Positions 44,256 through 52,531 of a stretch of 64,000 nt of DNA are shown in pieces; the stretch's first letter is position 1; every line of letters begins with the position of its first letter. The DNA lies in NCBI RefSeq assembly GCF_015040615.1, contig NZ_CP060402.1, forward strand, positions 496,001 to 560,000, in the 5' to 3' direction. The DNA comes from Microbacterium sp. YJN-G (GTDB taxonomy: Bacteria; Actinomycetota; Actinomycetes; Actinomycetales; Microbacteriaceae). Under the pieces are notes generated by a model, which had not been told where the DNA came from, did not search any database, and was given only the letters and a program-made list of their open reading frames with translations. Made by a program: the position numbers and the translations under genes.

Positions 44256-46301
44256 CTACGCGGCCGCCAGCACAGCCTTCGCGCTGGTCGTGCGGCGGGC
44301 GGTGACGGCGAGTGTCGCCGCGCCCAGCGACAGCACGGCCCACACGATCAGGCCGGCGGCGGCGGCTCCGTTCGGGGCGATCAGCCCGCTCACCGCCGGC
44401 GCGGTCGGCATCGCGGCGCCGAGACCAGCCAGCCAGCCGGGAATCGTCGAGATGATCCCGGTCGCGAGCGCGATGACGCCGACCAGCGCGCTGATCCAGC
44501 GTCCGATCCCGCCCAGCACCGCGACCAGCGCCTGGTTGATGGCGGCGAACGCGACCCCGGCGAGCACGGCGAACCCGGCGAAGCCCCACCAGGCGGCGGC
44601 GTCGTACGTGGCGACGATCTGCACGATCAGCGCGACCAGCACGCCCTGGCCGGCACCGAGCGCCGCGGCCGGCCAGAATCCGCGCAGCACCATGCCCATC
44701 GACGACCGGCGCGATGTGAGCGCGCTGCCGGGCACCGCGCGCAGCGCGATGAACGAGGCCAGGGCGCCGAACCACAGCACCACGGCGGTGAGCAGCGGAA
44801 TGGCGGTCGGCCCGAACATGGCATCCGATTCCGACGACGACGCGACCGGATCGGCGATGACGGACGCCAGCGACGTGGACTGCGCCTCGTCGAACGAGGG
44901 CAGCGAGGTCGAGGCGGTCTTCAGCCCGTCGGCGAGTTCGCCGGTGCCGGAGGCCAGGGTGTCGAGCCCCGTCGCCAGCTCACCCGCACCGTCGCCCAGC
45001 GCGGTGATGCCATCGCCGAGCTGCGTGGCACCGGATGACAGCGCATCGGCACCGGATGCCGACTGCGCGACACCGTCGGCCAGCTGGCCGAGTCCACCGC
45101 CGAGCTGCGTGGCTGCGGTGCCGGCGGTGCGCAGCTGCTCGGCGATCGCCTTGGGAGCTGCGACGCTGAGCTGCGTCAGCCCGTCGGCGGTGCCGGCGGC
45201 GGCCTGCGCGGCAGGCCCTGCGTACTGGGCGGCCGCTGCGGCGGCCTGCGCGGCCTGCGACGACGGCTCGACCAGCGCGTTCGCGGTGCCGGCGGCCTGA
45301 TCCAGCTGGCCGCAGAACTCCGGGGTGGCGGCGCGATCGCACTGCGCGGCGAGGGCCGCGAGCTGCTGCGAGAGCCCGCCGATGCCCTGCTGCACACCTG
45401 CGGTCGCCTGCTTGGCCCCGTCGGCGGCCTGCTGCACGCCGGCGGTGGCCTGCTTGGCCCCGTTGGCCGCGTCGAGCAGCTGCTGCGGTACGATCCCGTC
45501 GCGCTCGAGGGCGGCCGCACCGGCGGTGAGCCCCTGTCCGAGCTGGGTGGCCCCGGCACCGGCCTCACGCGACTTCGACGCGATCGTGTCCAGACCGCCC
45601 GAGAGCGCGCCCGCGCCGTCAGCCAGACCGCCCGCACCGTCGGCGAGCTTCGAGGCGCCGCCCGGCAGCTCACCCGCGCCGTCGGCGGCGCTGCGTGCGC
45701 CATCGGCGAGCTGCGACGCCCCGTCGGCGGCATCCGAGATCTGATCCCCGATGGTCTTGAATCCGATCAGCACGTTGCCGACCGTCGCCTCGCTGAGCAT
45801 GGTTCCCATGGTCGAAGCCGCGACCGTCGCGATCTGATTCGTGATGAGGTCGTCCGCGACCCGGCCGTCCGGCGGGGTCGTCACCGTGATCTCGGCCTGC
45901 TCGGCGGTGCCTTCGCCGTCCTTCAGCGCGGCGCCGGCCGAGGTCGCGTCGGCCGAGAACGACTTCGGGATCGTCACGACCGCCCGGTACTCGCCGTCGG
46001 CGAGTCCCTCGGCCGCGTCGTCCTCGTTCGAGATGACCCAGGTGAGGTTCGAGTCGAAGTCGTCGGAGCCCTCGACCAGCCCGGCGGCGAGCTGACGCCC
46101 GAGCGGCGTGTACTGCCCGTCGATGGTCACCGGCTTGTCGAGGTTCACGACGGCCGCGGTCATCGAGTCGAGCCGGTCGGTGGGGTTCTGCAGCGCGGTC
46201 ACGAGGATGCCGCCGATCAGGGCGGGCAGCAGCAGCACCCCGCCGAGGGTCAGCCAGGTGATCGGCCGGCGCGAGCGCGCGCGTTCGATGGGAAGGGTCA
46301 C
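44256..46301 (-). CDS. YhgE/Pip family membrane protein (ABC-2-like)
   Basis: A 681-residue protein. One N-terminal membrane segment (LTLGGVLLLPALIGGILVTA) is followed by about 430 outer residues, including long coiled-coil-like heptads of the type LADGAGGLADGAGAL, and then five or six C-terminal membrane segments with the ABC-2 permease pattern. Families of this type include phage-infection proteins and exporters paired with MMPL or ABC partners. The start overlaps the MMPL stop by 4 bp, so both are made together and probably form one export system under the divergent TetR regulator. Confidence 0.88.
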   Translation of the reverse strand: MTLPIERARSRRPITWLTLGGVLLLPALIGGILVTALQNPTDRLDSMTAAVVNLDKPVTIDGQYTPLGRQLAAGLVEGSDDFDSNLTWVISNEDDAAEGLADGEYRAVVTIPKSFSADATSAGAALKDGEGTAEQAEITVTTPPDGRVADDLITNQIATVAASTMGTMLSEATVGNVLIGFKTIGDQISDAADGASQLADGARSAADGAGELPGGASKLADGAGGLADGAGALSGGLDTIASKSREAGAGATQLGQGLTAGAAALERDGIVPQQLLDAANGAKQATAGVQQAADGAKQATAGVQQGIGGLSQQLAALAAQCDRAATPEFCGQLDQAAGTANALVEPSSQAAQAAAAAAQYAGPAAQAAAGTADGLTQLSVAAPKAIAEQLRTAGTAATQLGGGLGQLADGVAQSASGADALSSGATQLGDGITALGDGAGELATGLDTLASGTGELADGLKTASTSLPSFDEAQSTSLASVIADPVASSSESDAMFGPTAIPLLTAVVLWFGALASFIALRAVPGSALTSRRSSMGMVLRGFWPAAALGAGQGVLVALIVQIVATYDAAAWWGFAGFAVLAGVAFAAINQALVAVLGGIGRWISALVGVIALATGIISTIPGWLAGLGAAMPTAPAVSGLIAPNGAAAAGLIVWAVLSLGAATLAVTARRTTSAKAVLAAA

Positions 46302-49255
46302 TTCGTCTCACTCCGTTCGCTCAGTACATCGCATGCGTTCACCTCGGAGTCGGTTGCCGGTCGCCGAGACCCCGTGTTCGCGTCGACACCCCGTGCTGCG
46401 GACGTCTGCAGTCGGGGGTCTGGACGAGAGGTGGGGGTGTCGGGGGAAGAGAGATCGACGAGGGATGCCGCCGGGCGGCCGGCATCCCTCAGCACGGCGT
46501 GCGCGGCGGCGGGGTCGACCGCGGTCACGAATACGGCGACATCGCGGCCGGCGTCGCGCAGGCGGGCGGCGAGCTGGTCGCGCTCGGATGCTGTGAGCCG
46601 GTCGACGCCGTCGAGCACGACCAGTCCGGTGCGACCGCGCAGCGCCTCGGTGGTCTGCGCCGCGGCATCCGGCTCTCCGAGCAGGACGACGCCGACGTGC
46701 GCACGCACCCACACCGCCCGCCCGGGCAGCAGGTGGCCGGCGACGCGCAGCATCCCGGAGTCCGGCTTGACCCTGCCCGCGACGGCGAGCGACAGAGCGC
46801 GCAGGGCGCGCGGCGTCGCGCCGGTGACGACGAGGCTGCCGCCGGGTGCGAGACGCAGATGAGCGTCCCGGATGCCGGCCGCGTCGATCACCAGATCGTC
46901 CGCGGCGAGCACGCTGTCATCGCCCGGCCAGCCGGCCAGCGTCCGCTCGCGCTCGACGGCCTCGCCCTCGATGTCGACGTGCGGAAGGATGCGCTCGAGC
47001 CAGCGGGGGATGCGCCAGGCGCGGTCGCCCAGGATGGTCATCACCGCGGGGATCAGCGTCATCCGCACGAGGAACGCGTCGATCACGATGCCGGCGGCCA
47101 AGCCCAGGGCGATGGGCTTGAGCGAGGAGTCGCCCTCGGGCACGAATGCGACGAACACGGCGAACATGATGAGCGCTGCGGCGGTGACCACGCGGGCGCT
47201 GCCGGCGAAGCCGGAGCGCACCGCCTCGACTGCTGCCTCGCGACCCGAGCCAACGGCGTGCACGAAGTCCTCGCGCATCCGCGAGACGAGGAACACCTGG
47301 TAGTCCATGGCCAGGCCGAACAGCACGCCCATCAGCACAATCGGCATGAAGCTGATGATCGGTCCGGTGCGGGCGACGTGCAGGGCATCGGCGAACCAGC
47401 CCCATTCGAACACGGCGGCCACGACGCCGAAGGCGGCGACGATCGAGAGCAGGTAGCCGGCCGCGGCGGTGATCGGCACCCAGATCGAGCGGAACACGAT
47501 CGCGAGCAGGATGAGCGAGAGACCGATCACGAAGACGCCGAACGGCAGCAGCGCCGCGCCCAGCTGATCGGAGATGTCGATCGCGACGGCCGTGAAGCCG
47601 GTCACCTTCAGGTCGATGCCGTACTCGTCCAGCCACTGGTCGTGGTGCGCGCGCAACTCGCGGACGAGGTCACTGGTCGCCGGGTCGTCGGGGGCGGTCT
47701 CGGGGATGATCTGCACGATGCCGGTGTCGGCGGTCTCGTTCGGGGTGGCCAGGGCGACCTCGCGCACACCGGGGATCTTCTCGACCTCGTCGCCGAGATC
47801 CTGCATGAGGTTCAGCGGGTCGGTCGAGGTCACGATGGTGCCGGTGAGGATCAGCGGACCGTTGAAGCCGGGGCCGAACTCCTCGGCGGTGAGGTCGTAG
47901 CTGACTCGCGCCTCCGAGCCCTTCGGCAGCACGCCGGCGTTGGGCAGCGCGAGGTTCAGGCTCAGGGCGGGCACGGCGACGATCCCCAGCCCCAGCACGA
48001 CGGCGATCGTCACGAGCACGGGCCGCTTCGTCACCCCGTCGACCCAGCGCCGGGAGGCGCTGCGGCGCGGTGCGCGCGCAGCATCCTTCCCCTCCACCTG
48101 CCGCCGAGACCCCTCATGATCGTCGAGACCCCTCGCTGCTGACGTTGCTGCGGAGGGGTCTCGTCGCTGCGTGGGGGTCTCGGCGGAGGAGGATGCGGAG
48201 GAGGCGGAGCGGGAGCGCGAGCGGCGCGGACGCCCCGCCACGCGGCCCTTCATGAATCCGAGCAGCGCCGGGGTGAGGGTGACGGCGATCGCGACGGCGA
48301 TCGCGACGGCGACGGATGCGGCGATGCCCATCGTCGTCAGGAACGGGATGCCGGCGAAGCCGAGGCCGATCAGGGCGATCAGCACCGTGATCCCGGCGAA
48401 CACGACCGCCGACCCGGCGGTGCCCACGGCCCGGGAGGCGGACTCCTCGGGGGCGACGCCGTCGCGCACCTGATCCTGGTGCCTGGCGACGATGAACAGC
48501 GCATAGTCGATGCCGACCGCAAGCCCCAGCATGAGCGCGAGCAGCGGGGTCGTCGACGAGACGGTCGCGAACGCCGTGGCGGCGAAGATGCCCGCCATCG
48601 AGATGCCCACTCCGAGCACGGCCGTCAGCAGGGGGAGCCCTGCGACGACGAACGAGCGGAACGTGACGATCAGTACGAGCAGGGCGATCAGCAGGCCGAC
48701 CGCCTCGGTGATCGTGACCGTCGGGATCGACATGGCGAACAGGTCGCCGCCGAGCGCGGTCTGCGAGCCCTCGGGCAGCTGCGCGCCGAGTTCGTCGACC
48801 GCGGTCTGCAGCTCGGTCTTCACGCTGTCGGACACGTCGCTGGCCTGGCCGTCGAACTGCAGCCGCACGATCGCGGCGGTCTGCTCTTCGTTGATCATGC
48901 CGTCGATGTTCTCGTCGAACGGCGAGGTGACGGCGAGGACGCTGTCGTCGAGGTCGGCCAGCTCGTCGACGGCCTTCTCGATGTCGTCGCGGTAGACCTC
49001 GTCGGTGATGTCGTCACCCGGTGCGGCCACGACGATGAACTGCGCGTTCGTGCCGCTCACCTGCGGGAATGTGCGCTCGAGCTGCTCGAGACCCGCCTGC
49101 GACTCGGTGCCGGGGATCGTGAAGGTGTTGTCCGTTCCCGCGCCGAGAGCGACGGCGCCGCCACCGGCGACTCCCAGGACGATCAGCCACGAGACGAGCA
49201 CGCGCCAGGGGTGCCGGAACGACCAGCGTCCGAGGGTGGACAGGAGTGTGGACAC
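46298..49255 (-). CDS. MMPL-family exporter with a degenerate ABC-ATPase-like C-terminal domain and two in-frame palindromic elements
   Basis: A 985-residue RND-type lipid or drug exporter. Both RND halves are present: helices around 15-340 with LGLAVGIDYALFIVARHQDQ, and around 415-750 with GVLFGLAMDYQVFLVSRMRE. The inter-half loop (about 345-410) is enlarged; residues 357-385 are encoded by a palindromic element. Residues about 780-930 resemble an ABC nucleotide-binding domain with a ruined Walker A (VVTGATPRALRAL) and a Walker B-like strand (LVVLDGVDRLTASERDQLA). Residues 937-965 come from a second element. GGAGG precedes the GTG start. Confidence 0.85.
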   Translation of the reverse strand: MSTLLSTLGRWSFRHPWRVLVSWLIVLGVAGGGAVALGAGTDNTFTIPGTESQAGLEQLERTFPQVSGTNAQFIVVAAPGDDITDEVYRDDIEKAVDELADLDDSVLAVTSPFDENIDGMINEEQTAAIVRLQFDGQASDVSDSVKTELQTAVDELGAQLPEGSQTALGGDLFAMSIPTVTITEAVGLLIALLVLIVTFRSFVVAGLPLLTAVLGVGISMAGIFAATAFATVSSTTPLLALMLGLAVGIDYALFIVARHQDQVRDGVAPEESASRAVGTAGSAVVFAGITVLIALIGLGFAGIPFLTTMGIAASVAVAIAVAIAVTLTPALLGFMKGRVAGRPRRSRSRSASSASSSAETPTQRRDPSAATSAARGLDDHEGSRRQVEGKDAARAPRRSASRRWVDGVTKRPVLVTIAVVLGLGIVAVPALSLNLALPNAGVLPKGSEARVSYDLTAEEFGPGFNGPLILTGTIVTSTDPLNLMQDLGDEVEKIPGVREVALATPNETADTGIVQIIPETAPDDPATSDLVRELRAHHDQWLDEYGIDLKVTGFTAVAIDISDQLGAALLPFGVFVIGLSLILLAIVFRSIWVPITAAAGYLLSIVAAFGVVAAVFEWGWFADALHVARTGPIISFMPIVLMGVLFGLAMDYQVFLVSRMREDFVHAVGSGREAAVEAVRSGFAGSARVVTAAALIMFAVFVAFVPEGDSSLKPIALGLAAGIVIDAFLVRMTLIPAVMTILGDRAWRIPRWLERILPHVDIEGEAVERERTLAGWPGDDSVLAADDLVIDAAGIRDAHLRLAPGGSLVVTGATPRALRALSLAVAGRVKPDSGMLRVAGHLLPGRAVWVRAHVGVVLLGEPDAAAQTTEALRGRTGLVVLDGVDRLTASERDQLAARLRDAGRDVAVFVTAVDPAAAHAVLRDAGRPAASLVDLSSPDTPTSRPDPRLQTSAARGVDANTGSRRPATDSEVNACDVLSERSETK
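46362..46446. repeat. Palindromic element, family A, inside the MMPL coding region (C-terminal copy)
   Basis: 85 bp. AGACCCC (46367-46373) pairs with GGGGTCT (46415-46421) and GACACCCC (46385-46392) with GGGGTGTC (46434-46441). The arms are interleaved rather than nested. Read on the minus strand it encodes PDTPTSR-PDP, then TSAARGVD and TGSRR, closely similar to the peptide from the copy at 48101-48186. Confidence 0.72.
48101..48186. repeat. Palindromic element, family A, inside the MMPL coding region (loop copy)
   Basis: 86 bp, the same length as the intergenic copy at 35606-35691 and alignable to it end to end. Outer arms CCGCCGAGACCCC (48101-48113) and 48174-48186; inner arms CGAGACCCCTC (48124-48134) and GAGGGGTCTCG (48153-48163), both exact. 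It encodes ETPTQRRDP, then TSAARGLD and EGSRR in the cytosolic loop between the RND halves. Confidence 0.85.
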
Positions 49256-49276
49256 GCGGTTCCTCCGGCTGAGTTC

Positions 49277-49309
49277 GATACACGAACGTATTCAATACGT
49301 GGATGTATC
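49277..49309. promoter_or_regulatory. 33-bp dyad between the divergent MMPL and TetR genes
   Basis: GATACA, CGA, ACGTATT, a central C, AATACGT, GGA, TGTATC. Two pairs of half-sites are symmetric around 49293. The AT content stands out from the surrounding DNA. The TetR-type regulator encoded at 49396 is the obvious ligand. Confidence 0.72.
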
Positions 49310-49395
49310 GTAAAACAGATCCGGGGCCGGATGCTGTGCGCAGGATGTGAACATGAAGCGACGGCCGCATGAAAGAGTGGGGTCGAGGAGGAACG

Positions 49396-50013
49396 ATGTC
49401 GACACCAGCGACGCGAAGCCGCGAGAACACCCGAGCGCGCCTGCTGGACGCCGCCGCCCAGGTGTTCGCCGAGGTGGGCCTCGAGGGCGCCACCGTCGAG
49501 GCGGTCTGTGAGCGCGCCGGCTTCACCCGCGGCGCGTTCTACTCCAACTTCGAATCGAAGGACGAGCTGTTCCTCGCCCTCGCCGGGGCCGTGGCGGACG
49601 CGCGTCTGAATGCGGTCCGCGAGCGAGTCGCGGCGCTCGCAGCGGACGGCGCCTTCACCGACTGCGACCCTGCCGTGCTCGTGCGCCGGGTGATCGACTC
49701 GGTCGGCGATGACCGCCTGGGGGTCATGCTGCACAGCGAGATCCGCATCCGCGCGCTGCGCGACCCGGCTTCCGGGGCGGCCTACCTCGCCAAAGAGGAG
49801 GAGATGCTCGAGAGCATCACCGAGATCGTCCGAGGAATCGTCGATTCGGGCGCCATCTCGCTGCGCATGGAGCCCGAGCCCGTGGCGCGGCTGCTCATGA
49901 TCGTCTGGGAGGGCATGACCGTACGCGGCGCCATGGCCGGTGACGACGATGCGCGGCTGCGGGATGCCAGCGGCGAGGCGCTCGGGCGCCTCGTCGAAGC
50001 ACTCATGGTCTGA
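49396..50013 (+). CDS. TetR-family transcriptional regulator
   Basis: A 205-residue repressor. The HTH is ATVEAVCERAGFTRGAFYSNFESKDELF; the rest is the helical ligand domain. GAGGAACG precedes the ATG at 49396. Divergent from the MMPL/YhgE operon with a 33-bp dyad in the gap, so it very probably represses that exporter and itself. The ligand is unknown. Confidence 0.92.
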   Translation: MSTPATRSRENTRARLLDAAAQVFAEVGLEGATVEAVCERAGFTRGAFYSNFESKDELFLALAGAVADARLNAVRERVAALAADGAFTDCDPAVLVRRVIDSVGDDRLGVMLHSEIRIRALRDPASGAAYLAKEEEMLESITEIVRGIVDSGAISLRMEPEPVARLLMIVWEGMTVRGAMAGDDDARLRDASGEALGRLVEALMV

Positions 50014-50062
50014 GGTTGCGACGGCGGGCGCGCTGGGCGGCGCGCTCGACGGTGCGGCGGCG

Positions 50063-50078
50063 CCGGGGCGCGCCCCGG
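50063..50078. terminator. Perfect 16-bp GC palindrome between convergent tetR and menC
   Basis: CCGGGGCG and CGCCCCGG with no spacer. It lies in the 67-bp convergent gap and may end both transcripts. Confidence 0.4.
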
Positions 50079-50080
50079 AC

Positions 50081-51061
50081 TCAGTCGCTCTCGGCAAGCA
50101 GCGCGTGGCAGCGCTCGAGCCGCTCGAGCCACCACTGCCGGCGTTCGGCGGATGCGGCAAGGCGGTCCAGCGCCGCGGCATCCGGAGTCACCCGGGCGAC
50201 GGACACCGTGCCGCCGGCCGGGCGCGCATCGGCGACGTCGTCGGCGAAGAGCGAGGCGGTGCCGAGTCCGCAATCGTGGTCGAGTTCGGGGAGGGATGCC
50301 GCCAGCGCGGCGCCCTGCGCCAGGCCGACGCCGGTGTCGAGGGCGCTGGAGACCACGGCCGGCAGGCCAGCCTCGGCGACGATCGCGAGGGCGCGGCGAA
50401 CCCCGCCCAGTGGCTGCGCCTTGATCACGAGCAAGTCGGCTGCGCCCGCTCGGGCCACAGCCAGCGGATCGGCTGCCTTGCGCACGCTCTCGTCGGCGGC
50501 GATCGGGATGCCCATGTAAGCGACCCTGCGTCGCAGCTCGGCCAGCTCGGGAACGCTCGCGCACGGCTGCTCGGCGTACTCCAGGTCGAACTCGGCCAGC
50601 GCGTGGATGGCGTGCTCGGCCTCGTCGACGTTCCATCCGCCGTTCGCATCCACCCGGATGCGGCCCTCGGGCCCCATCGCCTCGCGTATCGCGCGCACCC
50701 GGGCGACGTCGTCGGCGAGCCGCTGGCCGCGCTCGGCGACCTTCACCTTGGCAGTGCGGCATCCGTCGAACCGGGCGAGCACCTCGGCCACCCGCGACGC
50801 CTCGACGGCCGGGATCGTCGCGTTCACCGGGATCCGCTCGCGCCGCGGCGCGGGCTGCAGGCGCCACGCGAAGTCGATCGCCGCGGCCAGCCAGGTGGCA
50901 GCCTCGCCGTCGTCGTACTCGGTGAACGGCGAGAACTCGGCCCAGCCCTGCGGACCCTCGAACAGCACAGCCTCGCGGGTGTCGACGCCACGGAAGCGGG
51001 TATTCATCGGCAGGGCGACCACTCGGGCGGTGTCGACCAGTTCGGCGAGCGTCGGCGTCAT
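50081..51061 (-). CDS. menC: o-Succinylbenzoate synthase
   Basis: A 326-residue enolase-superfamily enzyme of menaquinone synthesis that dehydrates SHCHC to o-succinylbenzoate. The catalytic KVK (Lys105 and Lys107), metal ligands in RVDANGGW (Asp138), YAEQP (Glu164) and AADES (Asp190), and the second base Lys214 in IKAQPLGG are all visible. A CATGAT box 6 nt before the ATG suggests a leaderless mRNA. menB and menE lie 3.3 kb away on the other strand. Confidence 0.93.
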   Translation of the reverse strand: MTPTLAELVDTARVVALPMNTRFRGVDTREAVLFEGPQGWAEFSPFTEYDDGEAATWLAAAIDFAWRLQPAPRRERIPVNATIPAVEASRVAEVLARFDGCRTAKVKVAERGQRLADDVARVRAIREAMGPEGRIRVDANGGWNVDEAEHAIHALAEFDLEYAEQPCASVPELAELRRRVAYMGIPIAADESVRKAADPLAVARAGAADLLVIKAQPLGGVRRALAIVAEAGLPAVVSSALDTGVGLAQGAALAASLPELDHDCGLGTASLFADDVADARPAGGTVSVARVTPDAAALDRLAASAERRQWWLERLERCHALLAESD

Positions 51062-51096
51062 GCGTCCATCATGCCGCCACGCGCTGCTTCGCCGCG

Positions 51097-52119
51097 TCAG
51101 GGCGCGAGGCGCTCCTGCAGTTCGGCCATGCGTGCCGACGCGACGAAGCCCAGGCGCCGGTTGACCTCGAGCATGTGCGTGTTCGACTCGGCGTTGAACG
51201 TGTGGATCCGCGGCGGCACGGGGGAGTGCCGCTGCAGCATCCGCAGGTTCTCGAGCTTCACGCGCAGTCCCAGCCGGTGCCCGCGATCCTCGCGGCGCAC
51301 CAGCGTGCCCCACTGGTAGGCGTTGCCGTCGTCGCCCGAGACGACGACCTGCGTGTAGGCCGCGATGCGACCGTCGGATGCCAGCGCCACCGTGCCGAAC
51401 GAGGTGCGGCCCTGCGTCCGCTGGAGTTCCTCGTCGGCGCGGTGGTCGGCCACGTCGGCGTTCGAGGCCTCCAGGTCGAGGTCGCCGGTGGGCGCCTCGG
51501 TGTCGAGGAGCGCGTCGAGGGCGGCCCACTCCGCGACGAACTCCTCGGGCACGGGGCCCACCCAGCTGCGCAGCTCGTATCCGGTGGCCGGGGCCTGGGC
51601 GAGCAGGTCGCCGACGACGGCGTCGGCGACGGGCAGGTCGAGCCGGTTCTGCAGGTCTCCGAGGGCGATCTCGTAGCCGTGCCGGCGGGCGAACTCGCGG
51701 TTCGCCGCGCCCGCACCGTCGGCGGGGAGCGACGCCGGCCAGTAGATGTCGGCGCGCATGGTGCTGCGTCCCGCCCGCCTCGCCTCGGCTTCGAGGTGCG
51801 CCAGCAGGGCGGAGCCGATGCCGGTGCGGCGATGCTGCGGCGGCACGTTCACGCCGATCCCGGCGATGTGCAGGTTGTCTTTGAGAGACAGCGCGAGCGA
51901 GCAGGCGCCGACGACCTCGCCGTCGCGCCGCGCAACGAACGCGTGCCGCTCGGTGGTCGCCGATTCCTGCAGCAGCTCGGCACGACTCTCCTGGTGCGAC
52001 CAGATCAGGGCGTCATCGCCCAGGTCGGCGCGGCGGGCGGCTGCATAGGCGTCCCACCAGGCGTCGTACTCTCCGTCGTCCGACGGGTCGACGCGGCGGA
52101 TCTCGAGGCGGGAGGTCAT
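51097..52119 (-). CDS. Tandem-domain GNAT acetyltransferase
   Basis: A 340-residue protein with two acetyltransferase domains. The first (about 5-160) has a complete acetyl-CoA loop (GVNVPPQHRRTGIGSALLAHL). The second (about 175-335) keeps the fold (YQWGTLVRREDRGHRLGLRVKLENL) and the closing NRRLGFVASARMAELQERL. Relatives include mycothiol synthase-like tandem GNATs, but the substrate is unknown. TATCCT (52126-52131 on the complement) is 6 nt before the ATG, so the mRNA is probably leaderless. Confidence 0.88.
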   Translation of the reverse strand: MTSRLEIRRVDPSDDGEYDAWWDAYAAARRADLGDDALIWSHQESRAELLQESATTERHAFVARRDGEVVGACSLALSLKDNLHIAGIGVNVPPQHRRTGIGSALLAHLEAEARRAGRSTMRADIYWPASLPADGAGAANREFARRHGYEIALGDLQNRLDLPVADAVVGDLLAQAPATGYELRSWVGPVPEEFVAEWAALDALLDTEAPTGDLDLEASNADVADHRADEELQRTQGRTSFGTVALASDGRIAAYTQVVVSGDDGNAYQWGTLVRREDRGHRLGLRVKLENLRMLQRHSPVPPRIHTFNAESNTHMLEVNRRLGFVASARMAELQERLAP

Positions 52120-52160
52120 CGCGCCAGGATACGGGCAATCAGATCCACAATGATGAGCCA

Positions 52161-52190
52161 TTGACAATAGTGTGCAACGCACAATACAGT
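52161..52190 (+). promoter_or_regulatory. Promoter with embedded dyad, PadR/HAAS operon
   Basis: TTGACA (52161-52166), 18 bp, TACAGT (52185-52190); transcription would start on or next to the ATG at 52198. Between the boxes is TGTGC-AAC-GCACA, a perfect dyad well placed for repression by the PadR protein itself. Confidence 0.68.
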
Positions 52191-52197
52191 GACGGAC

Positions 52198-52530
52198 ATG
52201 AGCGATACCGAGTTCGACGGACACCTGCAGGAACTGCGGCGCGGCACGATCGTGCTCGCCAGCCTGCAGCTGCTGCGCACACCCGGGTACGGCTACGGCC
52301 TGCTCGAGCAGCTCGCGTCGGCGGGATTCCCGACCGATGCGAACACGCTCTACCCGCTGCTGCGCCGACTCGAGAAGCAGGGCTTCCTTGAGAGTGAGTG
52401 GAACACCGACGAGGCACGTCCGCGCAAGTTCTACCGCACCTCCGAGGCGGGCATCCGCCTCTCCACCACCTTGACCCAGGAGGTCGCCGCCATCGCCGCG
52501 GCGACCGCCGCCCTCACCGACGGAGAGTGA
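52198..52530 (+). CDS. PadR-family transcriptional regulator
   Basis: A 110-residue winged-helix repressor. GTIVLASLQLLRTPGYGYGL and TDANTLYPLLRRLEKQGFLE are the PadR signatures, and the wing is RPRKFYRTSEAG. The consensus promoter puts the start of the mRNA at this ATG; an in-frame GTG three codons earlier is less likely. The partner gene starts 1 bp after the stop. Confidence 0.92.
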   Translation: MSDTEFDGHLQELRRGTIVLASLQLLRTPGYGYGLLEQLASAGFPTDANTLYPLLRRLEKQGFLESEWNTDEARPRKFYRTSEAGIRLSTTLTQEVAAIAAATAALTDGE

Positions 52531-52531
52531 G

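Noticed and set aside
44256..46301. Type VII secretion accessory protein (EsaA-like) for the YhgE/Pip gene
   Set aside because: No WXG100, EssC or other secretion genes are nearby; the MMPL and TetR neighbours fit an exporter better.
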